DNA of 64,000 nt from Xestospongia bergquistia (lineage: Eukaryota; Porifera; Demospongiae; Haplosclerida; Petrosiidae), in the NCBI GenBank assembly GCA_963965975.1, contig OZ014413.1, positions 5,714,001 through 5,778,000 of the forward strand. Direction: 5' to 3'. The position numbers and the translations under genes were made by a program. The notes beneath the pieces were generated by a model, which saw only the letters and a program-made list of their open reading frames with translations, was not told where the DNA came from and did not search any database. Of the stretch, positions 35,345 to 47,202 are shown one piece after another. The first letter of the stretch is position 1, and every line of letters begins with the position of its first letter.

Positions 35345-37388
35345 TATCTTGGTAATATTTGTGATTAAGATCAGTTCTATCATAATTGTAGATAATGACG
35401 TTGTATTCTATTTCCTTAATAATTAATCACACCTTTTTTGATAACTGAAGATTAATTACGGTTTCAACAACTGACAGAGGGTCGCCATTACTTTTAGTTA
35501 CGCTACAAATCCAGTAAATCATCCACTCAAGTCGTCACAAGATCGGTGAGTTGTAGTACAATATTAGAAGTATAGTAGTATACTTATATATATATCTGCG
35601 CCTACAGACCTAGCTAATATTTCATTTTTTAAGTGAACACTGACAGGCAGGACAAATTGATTCTAATCAGGCCCGTGGGCTACTACTTTTGCGACAATAC
35701 TTTTTCAATAACAGCAACGCTTTACTACAGCAACTGGATAACACTTATTGTTAAGTAATTGGTATTACAGGGTAGGTGGGTTGTTGCTGTTACCAAAACA
35801 ACTAGAAAAGACATAAAATGTAAGCTTAACTCTGTAGTATACTACAACAAAAAGCACTTAAAGTTTGAATCAATTTCCAAAGCAGTAAAACTCAACTGAT
35901 CATAGCTATGAAAATACAGTTGATCTCTATATTTTGTGGGAGTCGGTTGATACTTTGTTCTAAGCCAAACGATGTAAACTAAGTGCATGGAGATTTCCTT
36001 GGATATATCTCACTGTCACACCTAGTTAATTTATTTGGTTGAAGTTGCACTTTCAACTGGGTAATAAGTCATCGACCGTGGTAACCTTTGTTTTATACTG
36101 TTACTGGAGTAGCCAGTTAGGTGGATGCAGTAGAGACACACTGAATAAGTTAGCCTATGTTTTGCAAAAATACCTTGTTGTCAGGTATTCATAGTGCAAA
36201 TTTGTATCTATGTCATATTTCGAATTGCCTATGTGGATGCAATTTTGCAAAGGGTTTAGTTGGAATGGAATGCACAAAATCTCGATTTCTCTTATTACTT
36301 TAAAAAGTAAGATTGCAGGCAAACTAGACTGTTGCCATAGAATTCAGTTAATAAAGTCCTGTTTGCCATAGATTCATCATTACAAAGTATGTTCCAACTT
36401 TGATTAAAAAAAATAAAATACATACTCAAGCATCAACCGGATCACTGGAATAGTATAACTAGAATGCTGTAAAAATTGTTATTTTAACAAAAAATTTGTA
36501 GCTTACAATGGTGGATTACTATTGATGTAAATTACTCACTATCTACTCTGTTACTTTGTAATAGTATGGCATTATGGATTCTAAAATAATATGATAACAA
36601 TGCATGCCTCCTTTTCTAGTTATTTTAACATCACTTTAAGATATTAAAAACTTGAAATTAAAAAACTGGCTCATCACAATTTTGCTTAATTACTGATTAA
36701 ATCTGTACATTTATCTCTACTCATTAAGCTGGGACTAATAAAGACTTTACCATATGATACATAATATGCTTTACATATTTAATAATCACCATCAAAAGCT
36801 ATATCTACTGTAAGTCTTGTTTGTTAGGCTAACAGTTTAGAATTGAAGGTTGTAGGTTGGAGCTCGATACTACTTTCTGTGAATCATTACAATAAAGCAT
36901 TTTAGGGATAGTAGATACTATGTATTAAATATCCTGGTGTGCCTAAATGGATTGGCTGATTTAACCAATCTATTTTGTTTGGGTACAAATAAATGAAACA
37001 GGATGAGATACTAAGTAGTAAACATTATCTGGTTTTAATTGCAATTATACAACATTGCCTTAATATTACTAATAATGATTTATACAGAAGTAAACTATAG
37101 CTTTCCTATTAAGACAAAACAGTAGATGCCCCGCCCTTCTTTTATCTACAGTGCAAACATAAGAAGAACATAGGCTACACTATGTATACAAATTAAGGTG
37201 ACTATTCTATGATGACATTTTCAGAATGTCATTACTCTGACAACAAACTAAATGATATTTTATTAGTGTACTAGTAATAAGAACATAGTAGTATTAACTA
37301 AATTTCTCAGTATTTCATTATGTATTATAGTTATGTAATGAAAGTGACTATAGATTATTTAGATCAACAAATTTACTTTCACAGTGAT

Positions 37389-37390
<2 letters not shown>
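35345..37390. other. Intergenic interval with a possible 5' UTR exon
   Basis: No coding gene supported. Text ending CACAAGATCGGTGAGTTG near 35558 looks like an exon end plus GT donor on the plus strand, and the J-domain gene begins just after an acceptor (TTTATAG at 37631-37637). A non-coding first exon with a 2-kb intron is therefore possible. The rest is AT-rich without reading frames of note. Confidence 0.35.
36795..36905 (+). repeat. Possible tRNA-derived SINE fragment
   Basis: CTTGTTTGTTAGGCTAACAG resembles an anticodon arm, and GGTTGTAGGTTGGAGCTCGA resembles a B box with its flanks. No full cloverleaf, A-rich tail or target-site duplication can be shown. Confidence 0.25.

Positions 37391-37392
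<2 letters not shown>

Positions 37393-37430
<38 letters not shown>
37393..37430. repeat. TA dinucleotide tract, left of palindrome
   Basis: Near-pure TA repeat directly abutting the palindrome at 37431. Confidence 0.9.
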
Positions 37431-37435
<5 letters not shown>

Positions 37436-37485
37436 CAGAATTAAAGGACAAAAGAACTGTTCTTTTGTCCTTTAATTCTGTTCTA
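37431..37485. repeat. Perfect 27-bp palindrome with 1-base centre
   Basis: TAGAACAGAATTAAAGGACA plus seven more bases (37431-37457) is followed by one T and then its exact reverse complement (37459-37485). It would fold into a long hairpin. It lies between two TA tracts (37393-37430 and 37541-37577). Confidence 0.95.
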
Positions 37486-37538
37486 ACCCACTCTGTCTAA
37501 CGACATCAAGCACTCTTCAACAGACTTAGATACTTCAG

Positions 37539-37540
<2 letters not shown>

Positions 37541-37577
<37 letters not shown>
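37541..37577. repeat. TA dinucleotide tract, right of palindrome
   Basis: TA repeat with one AAA interruption, about 60 bases upstream of the J-domain reading frame. Confidence 0.9.
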
Positions 37578-37644
37578 TCATTGATAGTTAATGAGGCAGT
37601 GTAAAAGTTATGTTGTTAACAATTTTTTTATTTATAGGATTGTT

Positions 37645-40600
37645 ATGGCAACTGGAGGATATAATCCTGATGAAGAACAACATGCCAACTATTATGACTT
37701 GTTAGGAGTTTCATTGACTTCAACAGGTGAAGAAATTCGCTCAGCGTTTTTACAAAAAGCTCGTCAATACCATCCTGACAAAAACTATGATAGGAATACT
37801 GAGGAATTAATGAAGTTGTTTAATAAAGCTTATCAAGTACTGCGTGATCCTGTTGAGCGAGAGCGATATGATGAGCATTTGGAATGTGATGAGGCCTCAG
37901 GAAGTCAAAAACCCTTAGCTGCTCTTGGTCATGGTCACATAGCATCACTGGAGATTCGCCAGCTATACGAGAGTAGCTTACGAACTAATCCTAAATATTT
38001 GAGTGTAGTAAAAAATTTCTCTACAACATTGAATGCTAGCATTACCAAGTTTAGTTGGCAAAAGTTTAAAGATTTTTTTCCTAATCATGACTTGGAAGCT
38101 CGCACTCAAAGTACATCTATTCATAAGCAATCCATTTTGACAGAGATTTTGAAGGAAATAGATGAGGTGCAGGACACAACAGTAAGTCAAAATGATGTGT
38201 CTGAAAGTGTTTTATTTGATATTGTTAAATTTGCACAAACTGTAAAGAATCCAAACATGGCAGATGTTATTTCAGTTGGAACAGAAGTTCCAATTATTGA
38301 TTTTTCTCACATTGGCATTAAGCAGCTTTATTATCTACTTCACCTTTTTAGTGTTACTTTACTCTCAGAGAAATTGTTTGAAGCAGAGGCAATTGCAGCA
38401 TTAGATGATTACATTCCTAAAGTTCATGTTTCTCCAATTGATGCAACTGTAAAGACAAAACTTAGCTTTAGAAAAGTTTGTTGTGTATGTAAAGTAAACA
38501 AATGTCACTGTCAATTACGCATGCCTCGTTTTGGTTTGATGACACCTCAAAGTGTATGTCAGCAGTGCAAAAGTCAAGCTTTAAACCAAGACATGAATGA
38601 TTGGATTAGTTTAGGACATCAATTATTACAGCAAAGTGGCTCGATTCTTGTACCAAAAGTTGTAGGATGTTTTGCTATGGCTGTTTGCACTAATCCCGAG
38701 AGCTATGAACCATTTCTTAAATTAAAGGAATTTGTTGCCTGTGGAATGCCACATATTGCAATAGTTTTTGTTCCCACAATTATTGAGAGTATCCAACAGA
38801 AAGAAGTTTTTAAAGGCTACCTTTTAGCTGCATCAGCATTGAAATGTATATCTGATTTTGAAGTTATAGGTTGGTATGATAAATGGAATTTTTTAATAGC
38901 TGCCAAAGAAGCCTATTCATTAGCCTGTTATGTACAAGTAGAGTTGGATGAGAATATTGATATACCATCTCTTCCTCTGTTAAAGGCAGAACTAGAATCT
39001 AAAATTTTTGCTATTCTTGACGAAAAAGAAGTGGAGTACAATAACTTGATATCAAAAACATTAGCAGAGTTAGAGTTAGCTTGGGGTGAGAGGAAGATTA
39101 GCAAGATAATAAAATTGATTACTGCTGAGAGAGATAATGATCTCCTTTATGTCTTAAACAAAGAGGGGATTATGTAGAAAAAGCGCTTGAGCATTTTATC
39201 CTAACCAAAGAGATCTATGAAAAAGAGATGCTTACCCATGACCGAAGTGCTCTCTCCTTTTTTAAGGGTGTCCTCAAAATCTGGAAAGGTGCTGTAAGTG
39301 AAGGTTTGTCTTGTCTAGTGTCATCTGTTTGGGGAGACCCAAGTAATCGTATACTCACTGTAGCCTCATTAGATATTATTGTTGAGTTGTTGCCAGAAAA
39401 CTATGGTTGTGCAAGTGATTTTGGAAATGTACAAAACCTGATTGATATTTTATCTACCAAAGATTTCTCAAAGTATAGTCAACAAAGCCATTTGCCGCTA
39501 TTGCCCATACTTGAACAGTTGGAGCCACCGTATTCTACTTTGTGGCCTAATCTTACAGTTAGTGGGATGAAACTTAATGGGCTCAGAAAGTATGAAGATT
39601 CTATTAATAAAAAATAAAATCATGTCAGTGGACAGAGTTTGAAGCTGGACTAGCATGCATTGATTATGTGACAGTGAAGGTTGGTTAATACAACAGCGTA
39701 AGCTGGGAATGAATCTTGAATATGCTAAGGTAGTAGGCTTGTCCATTGACAAGACCACTTGGCATATTGAGCTTTTGGTTCAGAGTGCAGATCGTCACAA
39801 TGTAGGTCTTCTTTCAATACATGATGTGGACATGTTCTTCTCACTTGATTCTGATCAGTGCCTTCCTCTGTTCTTTAGTCTTGATCAACCTGATTCAAAC
39901 AAGCAATATCATCCTTTTCAAAATTGGCGTTTTCATCCAGAAACTATTGATAATACTGATCTGTTGTATACGTTATTTGAAACAGATTATTTGCTGAAGT
40001 CATTTAGTGTGGGTAGTGAAGTGTCAGCTAATCCTCCATTTACTCAACGACCTTGCTGCAAAGGTTTACTCCAGAATTTACCTCATGACCTTCAAAGAAT
40101 TCTTAAACCTGTAGCTGCACGTGGTAATACTTTAAACAACATAAACCGCTTCTGGATACAGGCAGACAAACTTACATACTCAATCAGGGAGGATGGTTCT
40201 AAAATTGAGTTTAGAATCTCATCTCCAAAAATGTCTATTCGATGTCACCCATTAATACCAGGCAGTGATGGAGAATTACATGACACTGAAACCCCTCATC
40301 ATCCTAACAGTCCTGAGGCTTGCTTTGCAAAGGATTTAACAGACCATTACAATTACATTGGCCAATACTTTCCTATGTTTCTTCGTTTGCAAGAGCTAGT
40401 TAAACTATCACTGATTCCTGGATTCATCAATTGTCTATTTCATTCTCTAGAAAAAGGTGCAAAAAAGGAGAACATCAAAGTTCCTTCTGAACTACTTGAT
40501 CGTATGCAACAGCAAGTTCAAGATAATATCAGACAAACTACTGATCCATTATTGGATAATATTATCACACAACTTGGTAGCAATTTGTATCTACTTGATC

Positions 40601-41584
40601 AGAGAGAAATACGATCAGAGATTGCTTCCCAAATTACTGATGGCATAATTAATAGTAATCCTAATAGTAGTTATAATCGCTATACCCTTCAAAATCATGT
40701 TGACAATTGGCTCATAAATAGACATTATAAGACTTCTCTTCTAAATTATATTGTTGATATTTATCGAGGAAAGCCAACATTAACAGAAGTTCGGAATATT
40801 TTATATAAAAAAAATTGCCAGGAACTACGTTCATTCCAAGCTAAAATTCAAAATTTAAAGAGAAATGCATATTTTCCAAAAAAGAGAAACAGCTGTAAAT
40901 GGGTTCCAGCAGCTCTTTTGCAAACTGAAGAAATTACTGGTTCTAAATTGTGCTATGGTAGAGTTCTAATTGCTCCCAAGATTGAACAAGGGTATGTTCC
41001 ATTTGTTCAATCCAGAAAAATTAACTTAAACTCTGCTGAAAGATCAAGAGCAACAAGCAGCAATGCTAGTCGTGGTGGCTATGGTAGTGGTGGTGGTAAA
41101 GTGTGGCAGTGGTGGTGTCAATAGTGGCAGTAAAGGTGGCATTATTGGTGGCGGTAGTGGTGGTGGTAAAGGTGGCAGTGGTGGTGGCGGTAGTGGTGGT
41201 GGTGGTAGTGGTGGTGGTAAAGGTGGCAGTGGTAATGGTGAACCACAGCATCGATGGTCGCATGTCTTCACAAAAAAGAAAGGTCACATATATGTTCAAA
41301 AACAAAACCTTTACTGCCGGAAATTGTTTCAAAATGCTTATATACATGTTAAAAAAAATACAGGTGACACTGATAGAACATGGACACACAAAATACATAG
41401 TTTGTCACAAGACTGTTACTACACCCTAGAAGAACCTAATGGGTTATGGCAGATATGGGTTCAAGTAAATATGAACGATGAGATAATTACAAGTGCAGGC
41501 GTTAATTTTGATGAAAATCGCTCAAGGAAAAAGAGTCTGCATAAATTATTTAGGTTTCTAAATCAAATTCCAGATACTACATAA
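37645..41584 (+). pseudogene. J-domain protein with zinc-finger-like cluster and Gly-rich tail, frame-broken
   Basis: A single long coding region on one strand. The chosen ATG (37645) follows an acceptor-like TTTATAG and begins MATGGYNPDEEQ. Residues about 14-80 are a J domain with the HPD triplet (QYHPDKNYD), so the product should stimulate an Hsp70. Residues about 277-312 hold CCVCKVNKCHCQ...CQQC, a FYVE/RING-like cysteine cluster. The remainder is helical and not recognised; a Gly/Ser-rich stretch (41074-41240) precedes a compact C-terminal module (RWSHVFTKKKGHIYVQKQ... to PDTT). Four small indels break it: in a G-run near 39165, an A-run near 39610, near 39680 and in the Gly repeat near 41100. 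All lie in or near homopolymers or repeats, so sequencing or assembly error is as likely as decay; if corrected by reads it would be a host gene of about 1300 codons. Confidence 0.65.
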
Positions 41585-41589
41585 ATAAT

Positions 41590-42170
41590 TAACAGTGACT
41601 CGTATACTTTTGTAAATTTGAATTGAATTTGTAGTAGTCTCTATTTTAGCTTAAATTATTTATAAAGTATTTAACCATCTTATGCTACTATTTTATTTGA
41701 ACATTTACATAGTTTTGTGTTAAAAGACACTTGTTTTTATTTCTCGAATTAAATGTTTTAAGGAACAATTTTGATTAATTCAGTCATCAGTTTCACTGCA
41801 TTTAGGGCAGAATATTAATTAATATTGCAACTGTACAACAATAGGTAATATTAACCCATAGACAATTCAAAAGAATGCTGTCTTCAAGACCTTCAAAATG
41901 CATTGGTTTTTGCAAGGAAATAAAATGGGAAATTGCCAAATTAATTGCGTGGGCGTATACGGTACTAGTCATGAGGCAATCAGAAAGCTGCTTTACTAAA
42001 TGCCTACGTTTTGAACATAGGCGACTAGTGGAATAGTAGGGTTATTGGAATAGTAGGTCATTAATATTCATACTTAATAACTACTGATTAATTACTATTA
42101 CTACTAGTTATAACAAAGGTATTGTAATGTTCTTGTGTACTTGTGCAAATTTAATAACCAAGATTATCCC
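41590..42170. other. AT-rich interval; nothing recognised
   Basis: No reading frame or repeat that I can name. It separates the J-domain gene from the transposon cluster. Confidence 0.5.
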
Positions 42171-42175
42171 ACAAC

Positions 42176-42590
42176 TTAGAGGAAAGGTTTCTTTCTATAT
42201 TCAGAATCGTCTAGCCAATTTTGTGACATAGTAGAACGTAGGTAAGTCTTTATTCTTCTGAGGGAAGAGAAGGTATGCTCTACTGTCGCTGTACTAGTTC
42301 CAAATGTCATTGCTATTATGACAGCTTTCTTTAAAGTAGGGAAAGCGTCCTGAACAGACTGTGCTAGCTTCATACCTAACTACAAGCAATAGTTTATCTA
42401 GTGACTCATACATGGTGACCGTCATTATTGACAATGACTTACCATCATTAATATCACTCTCAGTAACCTCACTGTCGCTAACTTCAAGTTCAACATCAAC
42501 TGAATGAACTGAATCTACTGATTCAACTCTAGAACACTTACTGTTTCCAGTCCAAAAATCCATAATTGTAGCTCTACGTTTCATTGTTAC
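42176..42590 (-). mobile_element. Internally deleted hAT transposon remnant
   Basis: The minus strand starts MKRRATIMDFWTGNSK with an acidic, Ser-rich N-terminus like ZMYM1/hAT transposases. It then jumps, in another frame, to the hAT C-terminal dimerisation block with TSTATVEHTFSSLRRIKTYL and RSTMSQNWL. The zinc finger and the DDE core between them are missing, so this is a deletion derivative. Possible terminal sequence CAGGGCATTGTCC lies at about 42797-42809 on the minus strand; the partner end was not found. Confidence 0.65.
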
Positions 42591-43117
42591 ACTTTAATTA
42601 CCAATAAAAGTCAGCTGGTTATTTTAACACACCATGTGGTTTTTAATTACTGAAAGTAGATATGTAAAGTATTATGTAAACTATTTAACTAAACAGTGGG
42701 TATATAGAGCTATGAAGTATTCATTAACAAGTAGGAGTGTCTTTAAATAAATTGTAATAGCTATTTAAAAGTTCATAGTGGAAATTTTTAGTAGGACAAT
42801 GCCCTGTCTGCCCTTATGTAAATACACCTATGGTTTTGAAGGCAAAAGTTAATTTCTAGTACTTTTTTTACAATGTTTGGTGGCTTAAAAGGATATTTTA
42901 AGAGTGAATCTATATACTTAGGTGAGTTATTGATATCTGTTGAGTGTTTAGATACTCTGAATTTTGAAATAACTTGTGATTAGAATATAACTTTTCATGT
43001 GACTAATTATATTATAACTGATTATAATTATATTATATAGACTATAATGATTTGTTGAAGTTCATGTGTACTTAACTTTCTCTTTCCATTGCAGTGTCAG
43101 TGTTTTGTCACATGATG

Positions 43118-43640
43118 CTAGTGAAGTAACATGTAGCAGTCTTCATTTCCTTTGGGACAAAGGAATTTGTCACAGTCTTTACAATACCACTTTGTCTTCT
43201 GTTGTCTTGACATATACTTCTTGCTACCTCTAACAGGGAAATGGTGCTGGGAAAATGTACACTTGGTGTTCTTGAGCAAATACAAACATGTTTGTATGAG
43301 CAACATCAAAAACAAACCAGAAAAGGTATTTGTAAAATTTATGAGATTTTAACCTTACATTATAGTATCCTCTCAAATGGTCATTTCTATCTACTCCTCC
43401 CATGAATTTATTGTATAGAAAAATGGCATGAGGGCAAGGTATTCTTATTCTTGACCCATTTTTTAACTTCCTTGTTGCGGAAACTTTGTCATTTGGATTA
43501 GCATTTGTTGATGCAAAACAGAAGGGCTTTGTGTCCTGTAAATCTACAATATATTTCTATTCCACTGTGTGTAATTAGAGTTTGGTTGTTAATTGTTACA
43601 GAGCCTCCCATGTAGTCCTAAGAGTGTTTTGGATCTTGTG
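43118..43640 (-). mobile_element. piggyBac transposase remnant
   Basis: Minus-strand text includes PCPHAIFLYNKFMGGVDRND (GVD..D is the hallmark region holding the last catalytic aspartate), preceded by DTKPFCFASTNANPNDKVSA and followed by a C-terminal Cys-rich tail WYCKDCDKFLCPKGNEDCY. Only the 3' third is recognisable; the upstream part is decayed and no ends are seen. Confidence 0.7.
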
Positions 43641-43888
43641 CTCTTAATATTTCTTTGCTATTGTTGTACTGGAGAATGAAAGCAAACCAAATAATTCATC
43701 TACAAACATTTTACCACTCACAAATTGTATTACAATCTTATATCATGACTTTTCTGAGACAATGCAAGAACAGGGGAATGGTCTAACCCTTAATATTATT
43801 TTTTCAGGTTTAACTTAATGACATGAGTTGTCTGCTTCGTGACTAGACCATTCAGATCAGCGACAATATCACCACCACATCACCTCAA

Positions 43889-45615
43889 TTGACCACAATT
43901 CCTTCGAGACCTCCTGTTTATAAGGAATATTGTGAAGAACAAATATGCAGAGCATATGAGGCTGTTCAAGAAGAAGCATCAGTGAGACATGCAGCAGAAC
44001 AGTATGGCATTCCAAGATCAACATTAAGTGATCGCATCACTGGTAAAGTTAAATTTGGAGCTCATAGTGGACCTGAACAGTATTTGTCAAGAGAGGAGGA
44101 GAAAGAACTTGTCAGCTTTATTTGTCCATCAGCGAGAATGGGATATGCTAAAACTCAGACAGAAGTTTTGGCAATAGTAGAAAATTTTCTATCTTCTAAA
44201 GGCAAGAAAGTTACTCTCTCTAATAGGTGGTGGTTGTCATTCAAGAAAAGACATCCTACTTTAACTCTCAGAACTGTTGAAAAACTATCATATGCACGTC
44301 TTGTAACGAGTGTTTCAGGTATTATAAACAGATCTTTTGGAGCAAACCCTATTAGAAAATGATTTAATAGATAAACTATCACAGATTTTTAATTGTGATG
44401 AATCTGGTTTTTCACTTGATCATACTCCTTCGTCTGTAATTATCGTTAGAGGGAAGAAAACATCCTCAAGCAGTAACTTCGGGAAAGAAAAAACAGAGAA
44501 CTGTACTAGCCTGTTTTAATTAAGCTGGTCAAGTCCTGCTACCACTAGTTATTCTAAGAAAGAAATCTCTAAATCCAGATCTTACAAAAAATGAAGTACC
44601 AGGAACTATGTAAGGTTTAAGTTCTAAAGGATGGATGGATTCTGAAATCTTCCTGAACTGGTTCACACACCATTTTCTTGTCCATTCCCCATTGTCAAAA
44701 CCAATTTTGCTTCTTCTTGATGGCCATTCTATCCTAGCTTTGTAAGAAGAGCAGCTGAGAAGAAGGTGATAGTATTCTGCTTACGCCCCAACATGACCAC
44801 TCACTTGACTTAACCCCTTGACAAAGGCATATTTGGTCTTTTGAAGACATACTGGAACCAGGAATGTCAGAGTTTCATGTCCAAGAATCCTAGTAGATAC
44901 ATGACAGAGTACGGCTTTATGTCATTATTTAGTAAGGCATGGTACTATGACTACACCAAACATTATATCTGCTTTCCATATAACAGGTGTTTATCCATTT
45001 GACTGTAATGCCATTGAGGTGATTGACAGCACACCTCATATTAATAATCCTATCTTCTTGACTGAAAGAACAGGACTAGTGTTTATCCCTCTATAAAGCC
45101 CTGCTTATAAATCTTCCACTCCCAGGTGTAATACTATGTCACCTGTCACATTCACAAGTGAAGAAACTACCCATTTTATTAGAGGTATGAGGAAGGATAT
45201 GACATCACTACTAATGAGCATTAGATGTATGAGGAAGGATACGACATCACTACTAATGAGCATTACAATCTCTGGCTCAAGAAATATGAATGGTCTGATA
45301 GTTCTAGTTTATCTTGTGAGACGTCTCTTGAATCTTTACCTTACACTAGGACATCACCCCCATCTAATCTTCAGCTTGGGGAAGCATCAAGTCAATCCAG
45401 ATCTATTCTGAAGAAAATGTTTCATTTTCCAAAGTCTCATCCTCTTAGTACTGATTAGGAGAAGACATCTGCAAGAGTTCTTACCAGCTCAGAAAATCTG
45501 AAAGCTTTAGAAGAGAAAAAGAGAAGGAAGCATGAGAAAGAGAATGAAAAGGAGAAGAGAAAATTGGAAAGAGAAAGAAAGTGAGAAGAGAAGCTAGAAA
45601 TGAGAAGAAAGTGAA
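43889..45615 (+). mobile_element. pogo/Tigger-type transposon remnant
   Basis: Starts with a psq-type HTH (RAYEAVQEEASVRHAAEQYG IPRSTLSDRI in order), then a CENPB/Tc5-type second HTH (GYAKTQTEVLAIVENF, WWLSFKKRHPTL). The DDE region follows in changed frames: IFNCDESGF near 44383 and ILLLLDGHSI near 44708, then LDKGIFGLLKTYW-like text near 44815. The C-terminal part is Lys/Glu-rich (45480-45600). Several frameshifts and stops make it inactive. A 42-base in-frame tandem duplication lies at 45185-45268. Terminal repeats were not identified. Confidence 0.75.
45185..45268 (+). repeat. 42-bp tandem duplication inside the pogo remnant
   Basis: GTATGAGGAAGGATATGACA and 22 further bases are repeated once with a single T/C change and little else. 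The period is 14 codons, so the frame was kept. Confidence 0.9.
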
Positions 45616-45619
45616 ATAT

Positions 45620-45936
45620 ACATGAATTATTCTTTACTAGCATTAATCTTACTAATGGCATCAATTATAACAGGTATTGTTGATAATAATACCATTTATT
45701 CTACCTTGATTTGTATTTTTGGTTATGGTGTACTTATTGTCATCATAGCAATATTGTCTTTTTGCTGTTTCAAACATCACTTGGTTATTGAGCCAGCTCA
45801 ACACAACAATCCTATCAAACTAATATGGAGAGTAATGAGGTATGCATTAACTCACAAACAACCAGAGAGACGTAGTGCCGTTACACATGGAGAGCTTCCA
45901 CCATCCAGACTAGATCTTTGTAAAACTTTAAGTTTG
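45620..45936 (+). pseudogene. POT transporter gene fragment
   Basis: An open stretch encodes NYSLLALILLMASIITGI through FCCFKHHLVIEPAQHNNPIK and GELPPSRLDLCK, matching residues about 146-250 of the intact POT genes and closer to the copy at 55305 (NYSLLAFVLLLAS). It begins directly after the pogo C-terminus and stops at LCK, just before the conserved ERYGGPF. Both borders are abrupt, as in a captured or truncated fragment. Confidence 0.8.
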
Positions 45937-45989
45937 CTTAAAGCCCCTGTGCATCACAATTGTGTACTTCTTCAGAAAAAGCTATAGTG

Positions 45990-47200
45990 ACACACATTTT
46001 TGTGCTTGGCCATTCTTCCAAAAAATCAGTAGATGTAATTTGTTCTGTCATATACCTTTATAATTAAAGTATTAAAATTAATGGCAATAAATGTAGATGT
46101 TGTTTTATTCTTCTAGTTACTTTGTTGCATCTATTGTTTGGTAATAGAACTAATAAATTGAACATGGATGAATCTCCTTGACATCATACCCTCTCTTTTT
46201 CAGATAACATCACTTTTAGGAATGACTTTTTGATTGCATTTTCTGTGTTTTCTCCCTTTATGAGATGTGCAATGTATTATCAACACATAAATAGTACTGT
46301 TTATATCATACCTGGACAGCTACTTCTGGATTTGTTTGGTTACTTTTAGAAGATCTGAATAATCAATATTTTATGCATTCAACTGCATTATGTTAAATAT
46401 ATATTTAATGTATATACGTGTTCTTACTAGTAGTAATTATTGTAGTTTCAGTTAATTTGTGTGCACTGGTATCCTTTATAGTTAAATTGATATATCAAAA
46501 GTGCTAATATTGATCATAAATACATCTTTTCAATTTGAAGAATAACTGAACACATGGGCATCTTCCTGATCACCTGGAGACCAGTGTGAAATGAATTATA
46601 TAGAATATTCAATTTGGTTCATATTAGTTTTGTCAATTACTGTTCAATTGATTGGCTCTATTGGCTTATCCTCTTAGCCCTCTCATCCAGAGATTCGTCA
46701 ATCCTTTTATCAAACACATGCAGCATAAAGTAGCTAAGTATACACTTATATTATTATGATATTGACAATAAAAGTTCATACTGCATTCTCATGCTTATTT
46801 ATATATTCTTGTTGGAGAGGAATATGAAGGTTTGCCTAAAGAGTTGCATTTGTAAAAGAAATGTTTCCCGGATTTGTTAATCCTGAGGGAAGACTTGAGT
46901 CCATCACAGTTCTTATTAATCCAAACTAAACACAGTATCATGTGCAATATGTTTTATCTATTTATTATTCATCGAGATATCATTATAAATAATTGATAGT
47001 TACCACGCCCATTATGAATATTAAGCGGCTTTTTCGCAATTATTATCATGTAGATAAGTTGAAAAGAAGAAATGAATTATAATAAAAATTAACTTTGTTA
47101 GAAGACAAAGAACTGGAAACTAAAATATTTAACTAATTATTGACTTATTTGAATTTGAAATAATCTATTTTTAGTAATAAATATTAACAATAGTAACAAT
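45990..47200. other. AT-rich interval; no supported gene
   Basis: No frame or repeat I can name. TTTATT on the plus strand near 46961 could be the polyadenylation signal of the minus-strand gene ending at 47203. Confidence 0.45.
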
Positions 47201-47202
47201 AA

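Noticed and set aside
36795-36905. Functional tRNA gene
   Set aside because: Only a B-box-like and an anticodon-arm-like piece are present; acceptor stem and A box do not pair.
41044-41429. Several overlapping antisense frames in the Gly-repeat region (Pro- and Thr-rich)
   Set aside because: They are mirror translations of the GGT/GGC repeat of the J-domain gene.
46200-46340. Possible further POT fragment starting with NITF-like text
   Set aside because: Only four or five residues agree with the POT gene (NNITFQN); the following text does not.
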